Source of the DNA: Hyposmocoma kahamanoa
Taxonomy: Eukaryota; Arthropoda; Insecta; Lepidoptera; Cosmopterigidae
NCBI RefSeq assembly: GCF_003589595.1
Contig: NW_020653854.1
Span: 23,509,331-23,573,330, forward strand
Direction of reading: 5' to 3'
DNA length: 64,000 nt
The position numbers and the translations under genes were made by a program. A model generated the notes under the pieces. The model saw nothing but the letters and a program-made list of their open reading frames with translations. It was not told the origin of the DNA and did not search any database. Shown in pieces: positions 52,690-63,345 of this stretch. How positions within the stretch are numbered: the first letter of the stretch is position 1; each line of letters begins with the position of its first letter.

Positions 52690-53015
52690 AGTGGCAACGG
52701 TACGAAGAACAAGAAAAGGAATTAAAGAACGATTCAAAATTCAAAATCTTCAAAATAGGTGGCCAGGAACCAGAGAAAAGGGTGATAAAAAGGTGGGATA
52801 ATAATGGAAGAGCCAGAAGTGGAGAGCATCATGGAGACGCATGCCGAGAGCCGTACATACTTGGTCGGACCATCTTGAGGAACAGCGACCGCTCTGACAT
52901 TTACCGTCGATCCGTCCAGTAACCATTTACTGTTCCACGTTGCGCCCTTCTTTCCTGGCAATGTGACCAAAGAAATCAAGTATCCTAGATTCGTACACTA
53001 ACTGGGAAAGGAGCT
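52690..53015 (-). pseudogene. RTE-like LINE ORF2 C-terminus
   Basis: Minus strand reads SRILDFFGHIARKEGRNVEQ (53010-52935), stop, then GRIDGKCQSGRCSSRWSDQV, LGMRLHDALH, and the 3' UTR block shared with 40370-40440. The FFGH-RKEG ... G-RSP-RW-D order is typical of the C-terminus of RTE-clade elements of moths. Stops and truncation make it dead. Confidence 0.78.
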
Positions 53016-53024
53016 GATGATTTT

Positions 53025-53300
53025 TAACCGACTTCAAAAAAAGGAGGAGATGCTCAACTGTTTTTTTTTCTATGTATGTTACGCGATAATTCCGACATTT
53101 GCGAACCGATTTTGATGATTCTTTTTTTTGATGATTCTTCTTTTTTTTGATGATTCTTGGAAAGGAATTTGAAGAAAATATTCCACCTCTAACGGTTGCA
53201 AACTTGGGGAAGAATCCGGTTTCGCGCACTTTCCGGTAACCGATTTCAATAAAACTTGGTAAATAGATCTAATTCCATGAACTTTTCAGGTTGGTTTTTT
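53025..53300 (+). mobile_element. Repeat R6, longest copy, with inverted ends
   Basis: Left end AACCGACTTCAAAAAAAGG and right end CTTTTCAGGTTGGTTTTTT are inverted relatives. The interior has a repeated TTTTTTTGATGATTCTT unit (three times, 53110-53158) and the CCGGTTTCGCGCACTTTCCG block shared with 26471. A part at 56165-56240 is inverted. Confidence 0.6.
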
Positions 53301-53375
53301 TATATAATTAAACAGATGTTAGTCGAATATATATAAAAACAAACCCGTCTGCATTAGGCTTCAAGTAGGTAATAT

Positions 53376-53484
53376 GTGTAGTGTTAACTTATGTCTTAGG
53401 GTAACGAACGTAGCGGCAGTGCCCATCAGATACTTGCGATTTAAAGCTCTGAGTGGCACTGCGACTGTTATGGACAGACGTGTA
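53376..53484 (+). repeat. SINE family A, 3' half
   Basis: GTTAACTTATGTCTTAGGGT to GTTATGGACAGACGTG; lacks both ends. Confidence 0.7.
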
Positions 53485-53620
53485 AAAACGTCAATCCGTT
53501 TTAAATCTACGATGACTTCGACAGAGAACAAACATATAAATCAAAGAAAAGGGCTTCAAACTCACAACTTTTGTGCACCGGACTTTTATAAATAAAAAAC
53601 CGGCCATCAGAAATGGTTAG

Positions 53621-53845
53621 GGCGCAACTATTCGACACGAATAGCATCGCACTCACCCCGCGCGGCCGCCGCGCGGTCGAAGAGCGGGGTCCGCGTCACT
53701 TTTACGTTTTAACTTGAATGAACGTCCCGGGCATGCGGGCGAGACTGGTATGAATTTGGTCTACGAGCAGATAGCCCGGTGGCCCGCGCGGCGGCCGGAC
53801 AGCGGCAGCGCGGTTGTATCATTTATAGGAATTCAAATATCGTTG
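53621..53845 (-). repeat. GC-rich repeat R5, copy 2
   Basis: Inverted relative to 24893-25094: CTATTCGACACGAATAG, CGCGCGGCCGCCGCGCGG, TACGTTTTAACTTGAATGA and CGCGGTTGTATCATTTATAG. About 20 bp longer through indels. Confidence 0.6.
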
Positions 53846-53984
53846 TCTAGTAAATAGAATTCAAATTCGCCATTAATGGACATGAAGGCATGGTAACTGG
53901 TTACACCGACAAGAGCATGAATTATAAATAAAATCGTAAATTTAGTTGAAATTGGTCCATGAATAATTAAAATTTACCCCGTTA

Positions 53985-54245
53985 CATATCGCACCCTTAG
54001 TAATATAAGGGCACAATCCAAAAAAAGTAGATTTTTGGGAAATTTGGGAATTGATAGGGACTTAAATAATAAATGGGATCAAACTTAAATAACTGCATAT
54101 TTCTGTTATATTTTTTGTACTATATGGCATAAGCATGTTATTTGAAAAAATAGGTGTAATGTAGGAATCCAGAATCTTAATACGCGATTTTCCAAAAATC
54201 TACTTTTTTTGGATTGTGCCCTTATATTACTAAGGGTGCGATATG
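53985..54245. mobile_element. Tc1/mariner-type MITE with long perfect TIRs (261 bp)
   Basis: TIRs (CATATCGCACCCTTAGTAAT...) are identical for 54 bp, 56 counting the flanking TA on each side (53983-54038 and 54192-54247). TA target duplication. Short AT-rich centre, no coding sequence. Perfect arms suggest recent activity or palindrome-guided repair. Confidence 0.85.
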
Positions 54246-54247
54246 TA

Positions 54248-54350
54248 CGCACAACAGCACATCAAGCTATATACTTTTGTTCGATTATTGCCCCACAGTG
54301 CAACTGAAAAAGATCCGTCAAAGTGTTGCTTGATGTGCTGCCGTTTGTAC
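54248..54350. repeat. Hairpin remnant next to the MITE
   Basis: CAGCACATCAAGC (about 54254) is answered by GCTTGATGTGCTG (about 54329), with GTACG/GTACATACG outside. Probably another palindromic element hit by the MITE. Confidence 0.45.
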
Positions 54351-54531
54351 ATACGCCAAAGTAACATTGCTCCGTGAATTTTTTGAAGCATGTCGTCGAG
54401 GATCTATAAATCTACTGAACAATAAAAAATCGCTTCGTCTCTCGCTTGTCTTCCCTTCAATAGACTATTCCGGAGTACGTTTTGAGTCCACAATCGTATA
54501 AGATGCATCTGAAGTTTTTTTTCTGTTACCA

Positions 54532-54600
54532 AGTGACGTGATGAACAAGTCTGTCTATAGCAGTTCCTCAACTCATACCTTTAAATCATAAATTAGTTCT
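54532..54600 (-). repeat. SINE family A, 3' fragment
   Basis: ACCAAGTGACGTGATGAACA, AGTCTGTCTATAGCAGTT and ACCTTTAAATCATAAA; diverged. Confidence 0.5.
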
Positions 54601-54678
54601 CAAAGTTTTTATGCTCGAAAAATCTGAATATATTTTGCATAAGCTTGACGTATAGAAAAAACTAAACATTTGGAATTT

Positions 54679-55535
54679 ATCGAGTTCTTAGGTTTTCGCG
54701 ATTGTTACACATAGGAAATGAAACTATTTTTCCGGATTTAAATCGCGTATATTTGTTTTTTCAAACAAACCGACGTTTCGGGCCCTTTACAGGTCCCATG
54801 GTCACGGTTGACTGAGGTGGTACAGTCTTCAACCAGTTATGTCTAATATTAATGCAAACCACCCTATTTTTTCACTATAGTTACAATAGTTATTAATTAA
54901 ATACCTTGTTTTTAATTTTACAAAGAAAACATTCCAATTTACGCTACATTAAGTTTTACAAATTATTTTATTGAATGAATTTTTATTAAGTTTAATTTAT
55001 TATTAATTATTAATAGAAATTAGAATAAACTAAAACATATTAATTAGTACTGCAGTCTTATGTCTGTTTGGGATTTTTCATTAGAGGAAATACTGGATCC
55101 CAAACTGGTGGTACGGAGAAACCATCTTCCCTGTTGAAATTAGGATGTTTTTTAATTTCAATGGCCTCTCGCAGCATCCTGGGTAGATAACGGACTTCTT
55201 TTGCAAGGACCTGGGGTTTGTCAAACTTCATTGAATGTGTAGGTTTATCCATGACATGCTCGCAGACTGCAGACTTGTTTACGCGACGGTGTTTGACATC
55301 AGCTATATGTTCTTTGACGCGGGTACAAATACTTCGCTTTGTTTGTCCAATATAAGAGAGACCGCACTCACAGTCAAGCTTGTAAACTCCTGCATCCTGT
55401 AAGGGGATGTTACATTTCACGGGTCTCAGGAACTGAGAAATCTTCCTCAGGGGCTTGAAATAGGTCTTGATAGATGCACGCCTGAGGACTCTTCCGATCT
55501 TGTCTGTAACACCTCTCACTTGCCTTGGACTTCCT
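54679..55535 (-). mobile_element. Penelope-like retroelement, 3' end (5' truncated)
   Basis: On the minus strand, a GIY-YIG coding remnant (55519-55058), about 200 bp of AT-rich 3' UTR, then a complete terminal repeat (54852-54679) ending AACCTAAGAACTCGAT. This links the dispersed GGGCCCGAAACGTCGG repeats in this window to the Penelope-like class. The reverse transcriptase domain is missing. Confidence 0.82.
55058..55519 (-). pseudogene. Penelope-like element GIY-YIG endonuclease domain
   Basis: 153 codons, open and ending at a natural-looking TAA. AGVYKLDCECGLSYIGQTKR holds the GIY-YIG pair (GVY...YIG) with the CxC insert typical of Penelope-like proteins. Then SICTRVKEHIADVKHRR (catalytic-region R and H), AVCEHVMDKPTHSMKFDKPQ, and the REAIEIKKHPNFNREDG C-terminal motif with its catalytic glutamate. 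Known role: nicks DNA to prime reverse transcription. The domain looks complete, but the upstream RT is cut away, so it is a 5'-truncated copy. Confidence 0.9.
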
Positions 55536-55660
55536 CATTCAGCGCCCACCGCGCAAACCGTTGGGCGACCAAGGATATCTCATATCATATTATCATGTCA
55601 AGTTAAAAGCCAGGAATTTCATGAAACCAACAGCCAGCATTACCCGTCGGATAGGAATTA

Positions 55661-55947
55661 GTAGCAGTAGAGCTCCTTGTGAAAGAGTTCGTCCAGAGAA
55701 GTACTGCGATCTTACCTATGTCTGCCGCCAAGCAGTAATGTGAAAATTACTATGTTCGGGTTTCGAAAGGTAAGGGTGCTGGTGAAATTACAGGCACGTG
55801 GGACTTGGCAACTTATGTCTCAGGGTGCCGAGCGCAGTGGCAGTGCCCCTCAGATCTTTGTAATTTAAAACTCTGAGTGGCGCTGCAATTGTTAGGGACA
55901 GGCGTGTCACTAACCACCAGGCACACAACTTGTTCGTCTCGTCACAC
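55661..55947 (+). repeat. SINE family A, copy 19 (full length)
   Basis: GTAGCAGTAGAGCTCCTTGT to AACTTGTTCGTCTCGTCAC, followed by an ACATACACACACA microsatellite. Confidence 0.85.
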
Positions 55948-56029
55948 ATACACACACAAAAATTCGATTTTAACGGCGATATCTTTTAATTACTAAGTTA
56001 CTTCACAATGGCCCTTGAGCAAACGCCAA

Positions 56030-56250
56030 CTTTAATTAGTGTCTTTGAGAAATAAGTTTAAAGAGATTAACATTCTTAAACTAACGAAAAATGTTATTTT
56101 TTTTATGAAAAATAGTGACGGACATAACATTAATACGACGAATAATAATCTCAGTACAGAGTACTAAAAAAACCGACCTCAAAAGTACCTGGAATTACAT
56201 CTATTTGCCAAGTTTTATTGAATTATCCCCTAGTTCGCCACTATACAGGA
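56030..56250. repeat. Fragments shared with 21.7 kb and with repeat R6
   Basis: 56040-56145 matches 21720-21860. 56165-56250 is R6 inverted (AAAAAAACCGACCTCAAAAG, TATTTGCCAAGTTTTATTG). Confidence 0.5.
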
Positions 56251-56419
56251 CTTGACACAGGAGATAATAAAAATCGGTTCTCACTACTCAAAGTATATTA
56301 AGAGAAAAACGCCTTGAATTGGACAATAGCAAAACCAAACCACAATAATTGCTCCTTAAGTAAAATTTTGACGCTATTTATAAAAATTTATGTTCATTCG
56401 TGATCAGCCACCCTTAGAA

Positions 56420-56780
56420 GTAGATGATTGTCTTCAAAATGAAATGGGACCACTATGGAGGTACCCTCTACCAACAAAAAAGAATCCTGAAAATCTGTTC
56501 ACAAATACCCGAGTTATTACTTATATTCTCAAATTCTTTTTTCTATAGTAAGATTCCGATTCGTATTCAAAATTTGCCGTTTACGAAGTTAAAAACTATA
56601 GTGAAACAAAAACTATACTAAAGGTTTATTATACAGATTCTGTGTACTTGGATGACAAAAATCCCCGGTAGTGACCCGGTTAGTCACTACTTTTGGACAA
56701 AAATCCGTGGACAAAAATCGTATTTTTGTCCACTGCAAGAGCAAAACTTGCAGGTAGGTAGTCTCGATATAAGATGTTTA
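56420..56780 (+). pseudogene. LINE ORF2 extreme C-terminus
   Basis: Reads LFSNSFFYSKIPIRIQNLPF then KLKTIVKQKLY, and after a stop the GLLYRFCVLG frame. This is the F-N-LP-(D/R)IR-L-...-FK-(I/V)VK closing segment of jockey/CR1-group proteins. The uninterrupted counterpart of 21930-22345. Confidence 0.6.
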
Positions 56781-56799
56781 AATTAAATATTATATGTAT

Positions 56800-57830
56800 G
56801 TATGAAAACACTTTATTATACAACACCAACAAATTACAAATTTTTAACAAAGAAGTACAACGTTATTGTACAGAGATTTCTTCCAACTAAACTTTGAGTA
56901 GTTTAAAGGAAAGTTGGGTCGTGTGTCGGCAATAAAATCTAATAAATCATTAAATTGCTGAACATTAAACTGCTACATACTCAATAATTAAGGAATAAAT
57001 TTATTATATCAAATGTACTCACGAATACATAATATTAAATAAATAATGATGATACATATAATATATATAATAAAATGAATGTATAAAATAAGACTATAAC
57101 TAAATACGTAACGTAAATAAATAATTTGTAAGCTTTAACACGAGGAGTCTGAATAATCCCAAGCTTTCGGGTTAAAGGGCACCTCTGAAAGCCCGAGCCG
57201 AAGGTTACTATCTGACCTGGACTGAGAGAAGGTTCCACATACGAGCAGAGTTCACTGTGAATGATTCCGAATAATTTTGTGAACTGTGTTGTGGAATGAC
57301 GATGGACAAATTAGTACCAGTACGCAAGCGGTCACCCATAGCCTGCCTGTATTGGAAATGCTCACGAAGATAACTAGGAGAAGAGGGATGTAAAAGGATT
57401 TTATATGCGAAACATAAAACGTGGACATTTCTACGGAGACGGATAGGCAGCAACTTCAGCTACTACTTTTTCAAGCCAAACACAAATCTAATACACTGGT
57501 TTTGAAGCCGCTCCAACTTGCTAAGAAGGTCCTCCGAAAGATGTAGGTAGGCTACGTCCCCACAGTCCAAAAGAGGTAGAAGAAGAGTGCATATGAGCAT
57601 AAATTTGGTAGAGAGAGGAAGAAAATACTGCAGCCGTTTGGAGAAATGAAGTGATGCAAAGATTTTACGACTGACCAAGAAAGTGTTGTAATGATAAATG
57701 TATTCAAATAGAGCAACCACTAGAGTTTCTTTGTCATTCATTCTTCTCAGGGGAAGTTGCCTTACGAATGAGCAGTACAGTTTAATCAATATGACGATTT
57801 CAAGTGTAATTTGTAATTTTATATGAAATA
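56800..57830 (-). pseudogene. LINE 3' end with C-terminal domain, frameshifted
   Basis: Minus-strand 57789-57463 reads SRKIFASLHFSKRLQYFLPL, LLPLLDCGDVAYLHLSEDLL and SKLERLQNQCIRFVFGLKK. After a frame change, 57453-57208 reads LPIRLRRNVHVLCFAYKIL and FTVNSARMWNLLSVQVR. These are the post-polymerase motifs (LDYGD-AY, L-KLERLQN-CIRF-FGL, LPI--RR) of jockey/CR1-like LINEs. The 3' end has AACACTTTATTATACAAC. A LINE-tail repeat (57710-57830) flanks it. Confidence 0.78.
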
Positions 57831-58796
57831 AAGATTTACTGATGAGATGACTTTAACTTTAGAACCCTATTTTGTACTACTACGAAAATTCAAAACTTAA
57901 TTAGCAACATCTTTCTCTAATTATACGAGATATTTACCGCTTGAGCTCTGTGCCGAAAACAATGACACTTTAAGCGCCAAAGTTGTTTTACAACGGCTTA
58001 TCTTTACCATCCTCAATTTGTAATGCTCGTTGCGTGTTTGTAGTTAAAACATTGTTGTTGGAAGAAGTATTAGAAAGTCAGAAACAAAAAGTTTTCATAA
58101 CAACGTTTTTATTTAAAAATACTTAAAAACATAACTTTTAAACATAAGTCGAAAGTTTCTTAGAAAGTAAGAAAGAACAATTTATTTGCTAACCGTGTCA
58201 CAAAATTGTAACAAAAACGCAGCCGCTTGTTTTCAGCGAAGCCAACTCTTGTAACTCCTGTAATATGTAGGTGACGATTTAAATAATAAACAAGTTAAAA
58301 CGTACTTTAGTCACAAAGGTTGAATTAATGTATACTTAATGCGAACTATTACACTCTATTATAATCCGTCTAACCATTTATAACTTTTGACATATGCATA
58401 CCTCCGAAGTTCCGTAATTATTGACATACAACCATTTTAGAGGATGGAAAAAATAATGGAAAGGAGCTGCCCTAGTTGCGGAATAAACGTATCAAACTAA
58501 ACCAAAACTGTACCACATATACGGTGGATTTAGTGTTGTACCATAATCATAGATAAGTCAATATCGACATGAAAATGTATGCCTTGAATGTTGAAACTGT
58601 TTTTTATGTTTGTAATTGTATAGTTTGTTTATATATATAATATTCCATTTGGGAATGTTTTATTTATGACATAATATGGGAAAATCCAGAAATGTCATAT
58701 GAAATTATGAAGTTATTATTTAGCATTTATAAATGCTCACATTTTACTACAAGTGAATTTGCACAGAGAAAAATGTAATTAGTGTAAAGTGTAAAA
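57831..58796. other. No gene recognised
   Basis: AT-rich, about 960 bp, no motif. Confidence 0.45.
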
Positions 58797-58925
58797 GTCA
58801 ACCGTGACCATGGGACCTGTAAAGGGCCCGAAACGTCGGTTTGTTTGAAAAAACACGCGATTTAAATCCGGAAAAATAGTTTCATTTTCTATGTGTAACA
58901 ATCGCGTAAACCTAAGAACTCGATA
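58797..58925 (+). mobile_element. Solo Penelope-type terminal repeat
   Basis: GTCAACCGTGACCATGGGAC through CCCGAAACGTCGGTTTG to CCTAAGAACTCGAT. It lacks the CAAATATA segment before GCGATTTAAATCC. Confidence 0.72.
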
Positions 58926-59592
58926 TCTTATTTCCTGTCAAATAATTCATTTACGTCATAAAAAATATTTTCATTTAACCACTTACTGAACTTCGTTTTA
59001 AAGAAACATGAGTCTAATATTTTAATCTCGAGCTGTCCATATATTGGCCGCTGTTAGATTTGTTTTAAGGAACTGAGAATGCCTAGTAATTAACCATTTT
59101 AATCAAAATTAAATATAAAGTTATTTACCAATAAATGTAACGACGGAATTGCGTTATCATGTAATTTAGTTACATTCAAAGTTATATTAAAATTTGATTC
59201 TTCAAAATGGAGCGAACAAACGAAGATGGTATTTGATTCAATATTTATGTTCGGCTGTCCTATAATTTCCAACCATTCTTTCTTTCTTTTTTCATTTGTA
59301 GGTGAACTTTAAAAATCAAAATAATAATAATGAAAAAATAAACTTCGTAATGAATTGTTTTAATAACAGAATCGATAATATGTCTGCTTACAAGAACAAC
59401 ACTATGTCAAAATAATCGTTATAGGTAATCTAAAGTAACCAAAGCAAAATTCGGCAAAACTTATGAATAAACTACTTAAATGAGTCTAATTACATGACAT
59501 ATTTGGGCTATTGTATGATTTATAGACAGAAAAATAACACATGCCGTGCGAGTATCGTAACATTCGGTTGATTTCCGCTTTTTCCACTGCCG
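58926..59592. other. No gene recognised
   Basis: AT-rich sequence between the Penelope repeat and the LINE. Confidence 0.4.
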
Positions 59593-59690
59593 CACCCCTT
59601 AATTTATTTATTTATTTAGTTTGTACAACTTACACTTACAGTACTTATAACTAAACATGTAAATCATAGTCACAAAAAAGGTTGAGTCGA

Positions 59691-61796
59691 TCACCGGCCA
59701 AAGATAGGATGCGGAATTTGGACCACAGAGCTTTGGGCGGTGACCGCCTCCAAATAGTAACCACCGGATGTTAGAAATTTTGATTCAGTGTTGCTGAACA
59801 CGTTAATATCATTTGTTTTGCTTAACGATTCAATTACGGCCAATGCTTCGAAGAATGGTGTCCGTCTTAGTGTCACTGTGCGGGTTAAATGAAAATTGAA
59901 TAAAGGGTATTTGCGCTGACGAAGGACGTAGCGTGAGATTGGCGGGATAAAAAAAGGAATTTGAGCCAATAAAGGAGGGTTAATTATACATCCTCTTATT
60001 AGGTTAAAAATATATTTTAGTAGCGCCAGTTTTCGCCTGATCTCAAGCGATCTGTACGATACCATGCCCAAAATAAAGGGCGTAGGGTACATATAAGGAT
60101 AGTACCCATAAAGTTTACTATACAAATACCTCAAAAATAATTTCTGGATTCGTTCTAACATTGCTATATAGAGTTTATTGTGGGGATTCCACATTGCGTA
60201 CGTAGCTTCCAATTTACTTCGAACAAAGGCGTTATATAAATTACAAATTGCCGCTTGATGAAGCCAAAACTTTTCCAAGCACTATTACATATATCGATAA
60301 TATGATCGTTAAATTTGAGTTCCGAATCGAATCTTACTCACAAATCACGAACAGACTTCACACGGTTCAAGGTCGTGCCACCGAGGCTGTACTCATTGAG
60401 GATTGGATCTCTCTGGGAATAAGACATCACTGAACACTTTTCAACATTCATCTCCAAGCTGTTATCCCGACTCCAAGCGAAAATGCTGTTAATATCAGCT
60501 TGGAGTAGATCAATGTCCGCGGTGCACTTCACCGGCAAAGCGAGTTTGACATCGTCAGCAAACATAAGGCAGATAGAAGATTTTACAGATGTAGGAAGGT
60601 CATTTACAAGCAGTAAAAAAAGGAGAGGGCCGAGACTGCTACCTTGCCCTATACCAGAAGCAACTGTATAAGGGGAAGATTTAAAGTTTTCGTATTCAAC
60701 GTATTGCTTTCTATCTTGAAAATACGCACAAAAGAATTTCATTAACTGAGTAGTAAATCCCGCAACACCCATTTTTATAAGTAATTGGTCATTGTTGACC
60801 CGATCAAATGCTTTTCGGAAATCGAAATAGGCAACATCAACATGAGTATTCTGATCCATTTTTGACCCAATTAAGGTAGTTAGATTCAGAAAATTGGACG
60901 TAGTTGAGCGTTGCGGCAAAAAACCGTGTTGTTCGTCACAAAACCACCCACGCAGCTGTAATGCTATGGTCGAATAGAGCACCGTTTCGAATATTTTTGC
61001 AAATACTGAGAGAATAGCAATAGACCGGTAATTTCTTATATCACCCTTGGCGCCACTCTTATACTTATACTCTCTAGGTATAACTTTAGATAATTTCCAA
61101 CGTCATGGGTACAAGTTTGTTCCAATTGATAGGTTATATAAATAACAAAGTGGTTTAACAAATACTTCGCAGCAATCTTTGACCACAAACTGAGGGATCC
61201 CATCAGGGCCCTGTGTGTATTTAGGTGCTAGGCATTTGATAGCTTTGCGCACGTCAATCTCGTTAATTCCATCAACACTAATATGTCTCTGGAAGGTGGC
61301 AAGATGTGGAAAAGTAGCAGCACTTTCGCATGCATTTTCGACGCAGAGATTTGGTGGAGAAGGGAGGAAGACACTTTGAAAAAATTGAGCAAATGAGTCA
61401 ACTATCTCCTGTGGGCCCGTGGTACCAAATGTAGCTGGCTGACATGACATTTTGTGCTTCTTCGCAAACGCCCAGAATAACGAAGGATTTCGCTTGATAT
61501 CCCCCTGAACCATTTTATAATATTTAATCAAATCGCATTTTGATCTTCTCAGAACCATTTTCCTATAGTAGTAGAAGAAACCATAATAGAGTTGATAGTT
61601 TGTTTCTTTGTACATGTTGTGATATTTGTTTTTGAGTTTGTTTAAATATATAGGTCTCAGCAGAAAACCATGCCGGATAGTTAGTAGGCTTACTAGGGTT
61701 CTTAAATGGAACAACTTCCTCCACTATATTGCAAATAGCTGAGTACAAGTAGTCCACAGCTTCATCTAAATGACTTATTTGATAAAGGGCATCCAA
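59691..61796 (-). pseudogene. LINE ORF2, linker and reverse transcriptase
   Basis: Linker YPAWFSAETYIFKQ at 61680, shifting frame at about 61640 to YYYRKMVLRRSKCDLI, FWAFAKKHK and TQGPDGIPQFVVKDC. After a second shift (about 61100), 60982-60338 holds EQHGFLPQRSTTSN, the A motif VAYFDFRKAFDRVNN, the B motif SGIGQGSSLGPLLFLL, and the C motif LMFADDVKLA with both catalytic aspartates. A last shift at about 60300 leads to AICNLYNAFVRSKLEAT, SLEIRRKLALLKYIFNLIRG and the end at 59691. Catalytic residues are intact; three frame breaks. Confidence 0.88.
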
Positions 61797-61799
61797 TCT

Positions 61800-62509
61800 A
61801 TTTCAGATATTCTCATGTATAGTAGGTGAAGGTCAGCTTTGCGAAAGTTCCTAATATTGGGCCATGGGATATTGCCAGAAGGCTTTGATATTTGTGATTC
61901 ACATTGGGATCAAGTGGCAAATGATGGACCTTGGTTTGTCAAAACTAAATCTAATATATGTCCTAAACTATTAATTACATTGCACATTAGAGATAAATTA
62001 CAAGATGATAAAAACATTTGAACGTCATTACGTACTGTAGTTGTAGTCGAATATAAATTAAAATCACCAACAATAATTACCGGTAGGTCATAATAATTTT
62101 GTAATAATCTTTTAGTGCTATTAAAAACAGAATAATAAGCAGATACAGGTACGCGAGGATGTAAATACACTACACAACATATAAAACGAACAGGACCTTT
62201 AGACACCACGGCACAAGCAAGTTCATGCTCATCATCGATGGCAGCACCACACTCCACAGCGCGAAGTACATAGGGGGCACGTGCCGCAAGCAGGACGCCC
62301 CCACCTCCTCGTAAATAGCGATCGCATCGCACTACACTTCATTCCGGCGGGAACACTTCAGAGTCATGTACTGAGTCATTGAGTCGGGTCTCTGTTAGTG
62401 CCAATATGTCAGTAGAAAAAGTCGCCAGTGCGTTTTTAACTTCATCTTTCTTGCCATTGAGATCTCTTACGTTTTGGTAAAAAAGTTCAACTTTACGATG
62501 TGGTTTCAT
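61800..62509 (-). pseudogene. LINE ORF2, endonuclease domain
   Basis: Starts at ATG 62509. Near the start, VELFYQNVRDLNGK is the N-terminal QN(V/I)R motif of EEP endonucleases, and LALTETRLNDS carries the catalytic glutamate. One in-frame TGA at 62339-62341 follows FPPE. Then RCDRYLRGGGGVLLA, FICCVVYLHP and VIIVGDFNLYS (GDFN motif), with LDLVLTNQ near 61925. The reading resumes as NIRNFRKADLHLL near 61850. Nearly complete; broken by the TGA and by a frame change around 61900. Confidence 0.83.
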
Positions 62510-63330
62510 GGCCTTTTTGTCGAAAAAATGTCCTACTTGAGGTGGTATTCATGTAGTTTCGTTTATTCTTGTGCATAAACCATTCTTGAAGTGACACATT
62601 TCTCGGCCAGTTGGATGGTGACATGAAATATTCAAAGTGCTCCATCGGAACGCCCACAATAAAACACCTGTGCGATTCATGAGGCGGTGGATGTGGATTA
62701 ACTGTTAACGTGCTTCCCGTCACTTTTTTTCGCATATCAGTGGTGGTATCAGTATGAAGATTCCATATGTGGATAAATTTTACAGGCTCAATTGTTCTTA
62801 GTTCTGTGTCAGTTTCTCCACTTCCCTTTATTACCGAACGGCGGGAGTGCGATTCATGAAGTGTGTGTCGTTTTCTCATCGGCGTAGGGGCAGTGTTATC
62901 ACAGCATTCAGCTTGAGGACAGTGATGATTTAAAAGGTTGGTCGGCAGAGTGGAGGACGTACTTGAATTGGACAGTGTCGTTTGTTCATCCAACTTTTTA
63001 ACCGTGCATGTAACATTCCCGATATTTCTCTTAATTGGATCTATACGTATTCTTGTGGTAGTTAAATTTTGCTCTACATTGCTTTTAGTGCATTCCAGCT
63101 CACGTAAACGTTTCTCATAATGTCCAGTTGCTGTTCTTAAAGATAAATTTTCATCGGTGAGGTTCTGCATGGCCGCAGCCAACTCGTTAACTCTGATTTT
63201 AGAGATGAACAATATTGATGTAGGTCATTAAGACAATCGCGCAGGTCTCTAATGTCACTTTTAAATGTGGTAAGTCGAGCATCTTGCTTTCGAAATGGGC
63301 TGTGACGAATTGTCTCTTGCAACTGTATTA
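62493..63330 (-). pseudogene. LINE ORF1 (nucleic-acid-binding protein), broken N-terminus
   Basis: The upstream part (63322 down) reads DARLTTFKSDIRDLRDCLND then SLKSELTSW. After a frame change at about 63200, VNELAAAMQNLTDENLSLR and KRLRELECTKSNVEQNL extend a heptad-like coiled coil for chaperone assembly. The C-terminal part has HRCFIVGVPMEHFEYFMSP then SNWPRNVSLQEWF, matching the (S)FK(I/V)xVP-xxFxxxxxPxxWPxxVxVxxF ending of ORF1 proteins in this LINE group. It stops at 62493, inside the ORF2 start. Confidence 0.72.
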
Positions 63331-63345
63331 CTTTTATAACTTCTT

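Larger units (their letters stand above)
59593..63345 (-). mobile_element. Nearly complete two-ORF LINE (about 3.75 kb)
   Basis: ATTT-rich 3' end at 59593. On the minus strand, ORF1 (63330-62493) then ORF2 (62509-59691) coding endonuclease and reverse transcriptase, overlapping by 17 nt. No RNase H. Jockey/CR1-like group. A few stops and frameshifts. The 5' end near 63345 is not exact. Confidence 0.85.
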
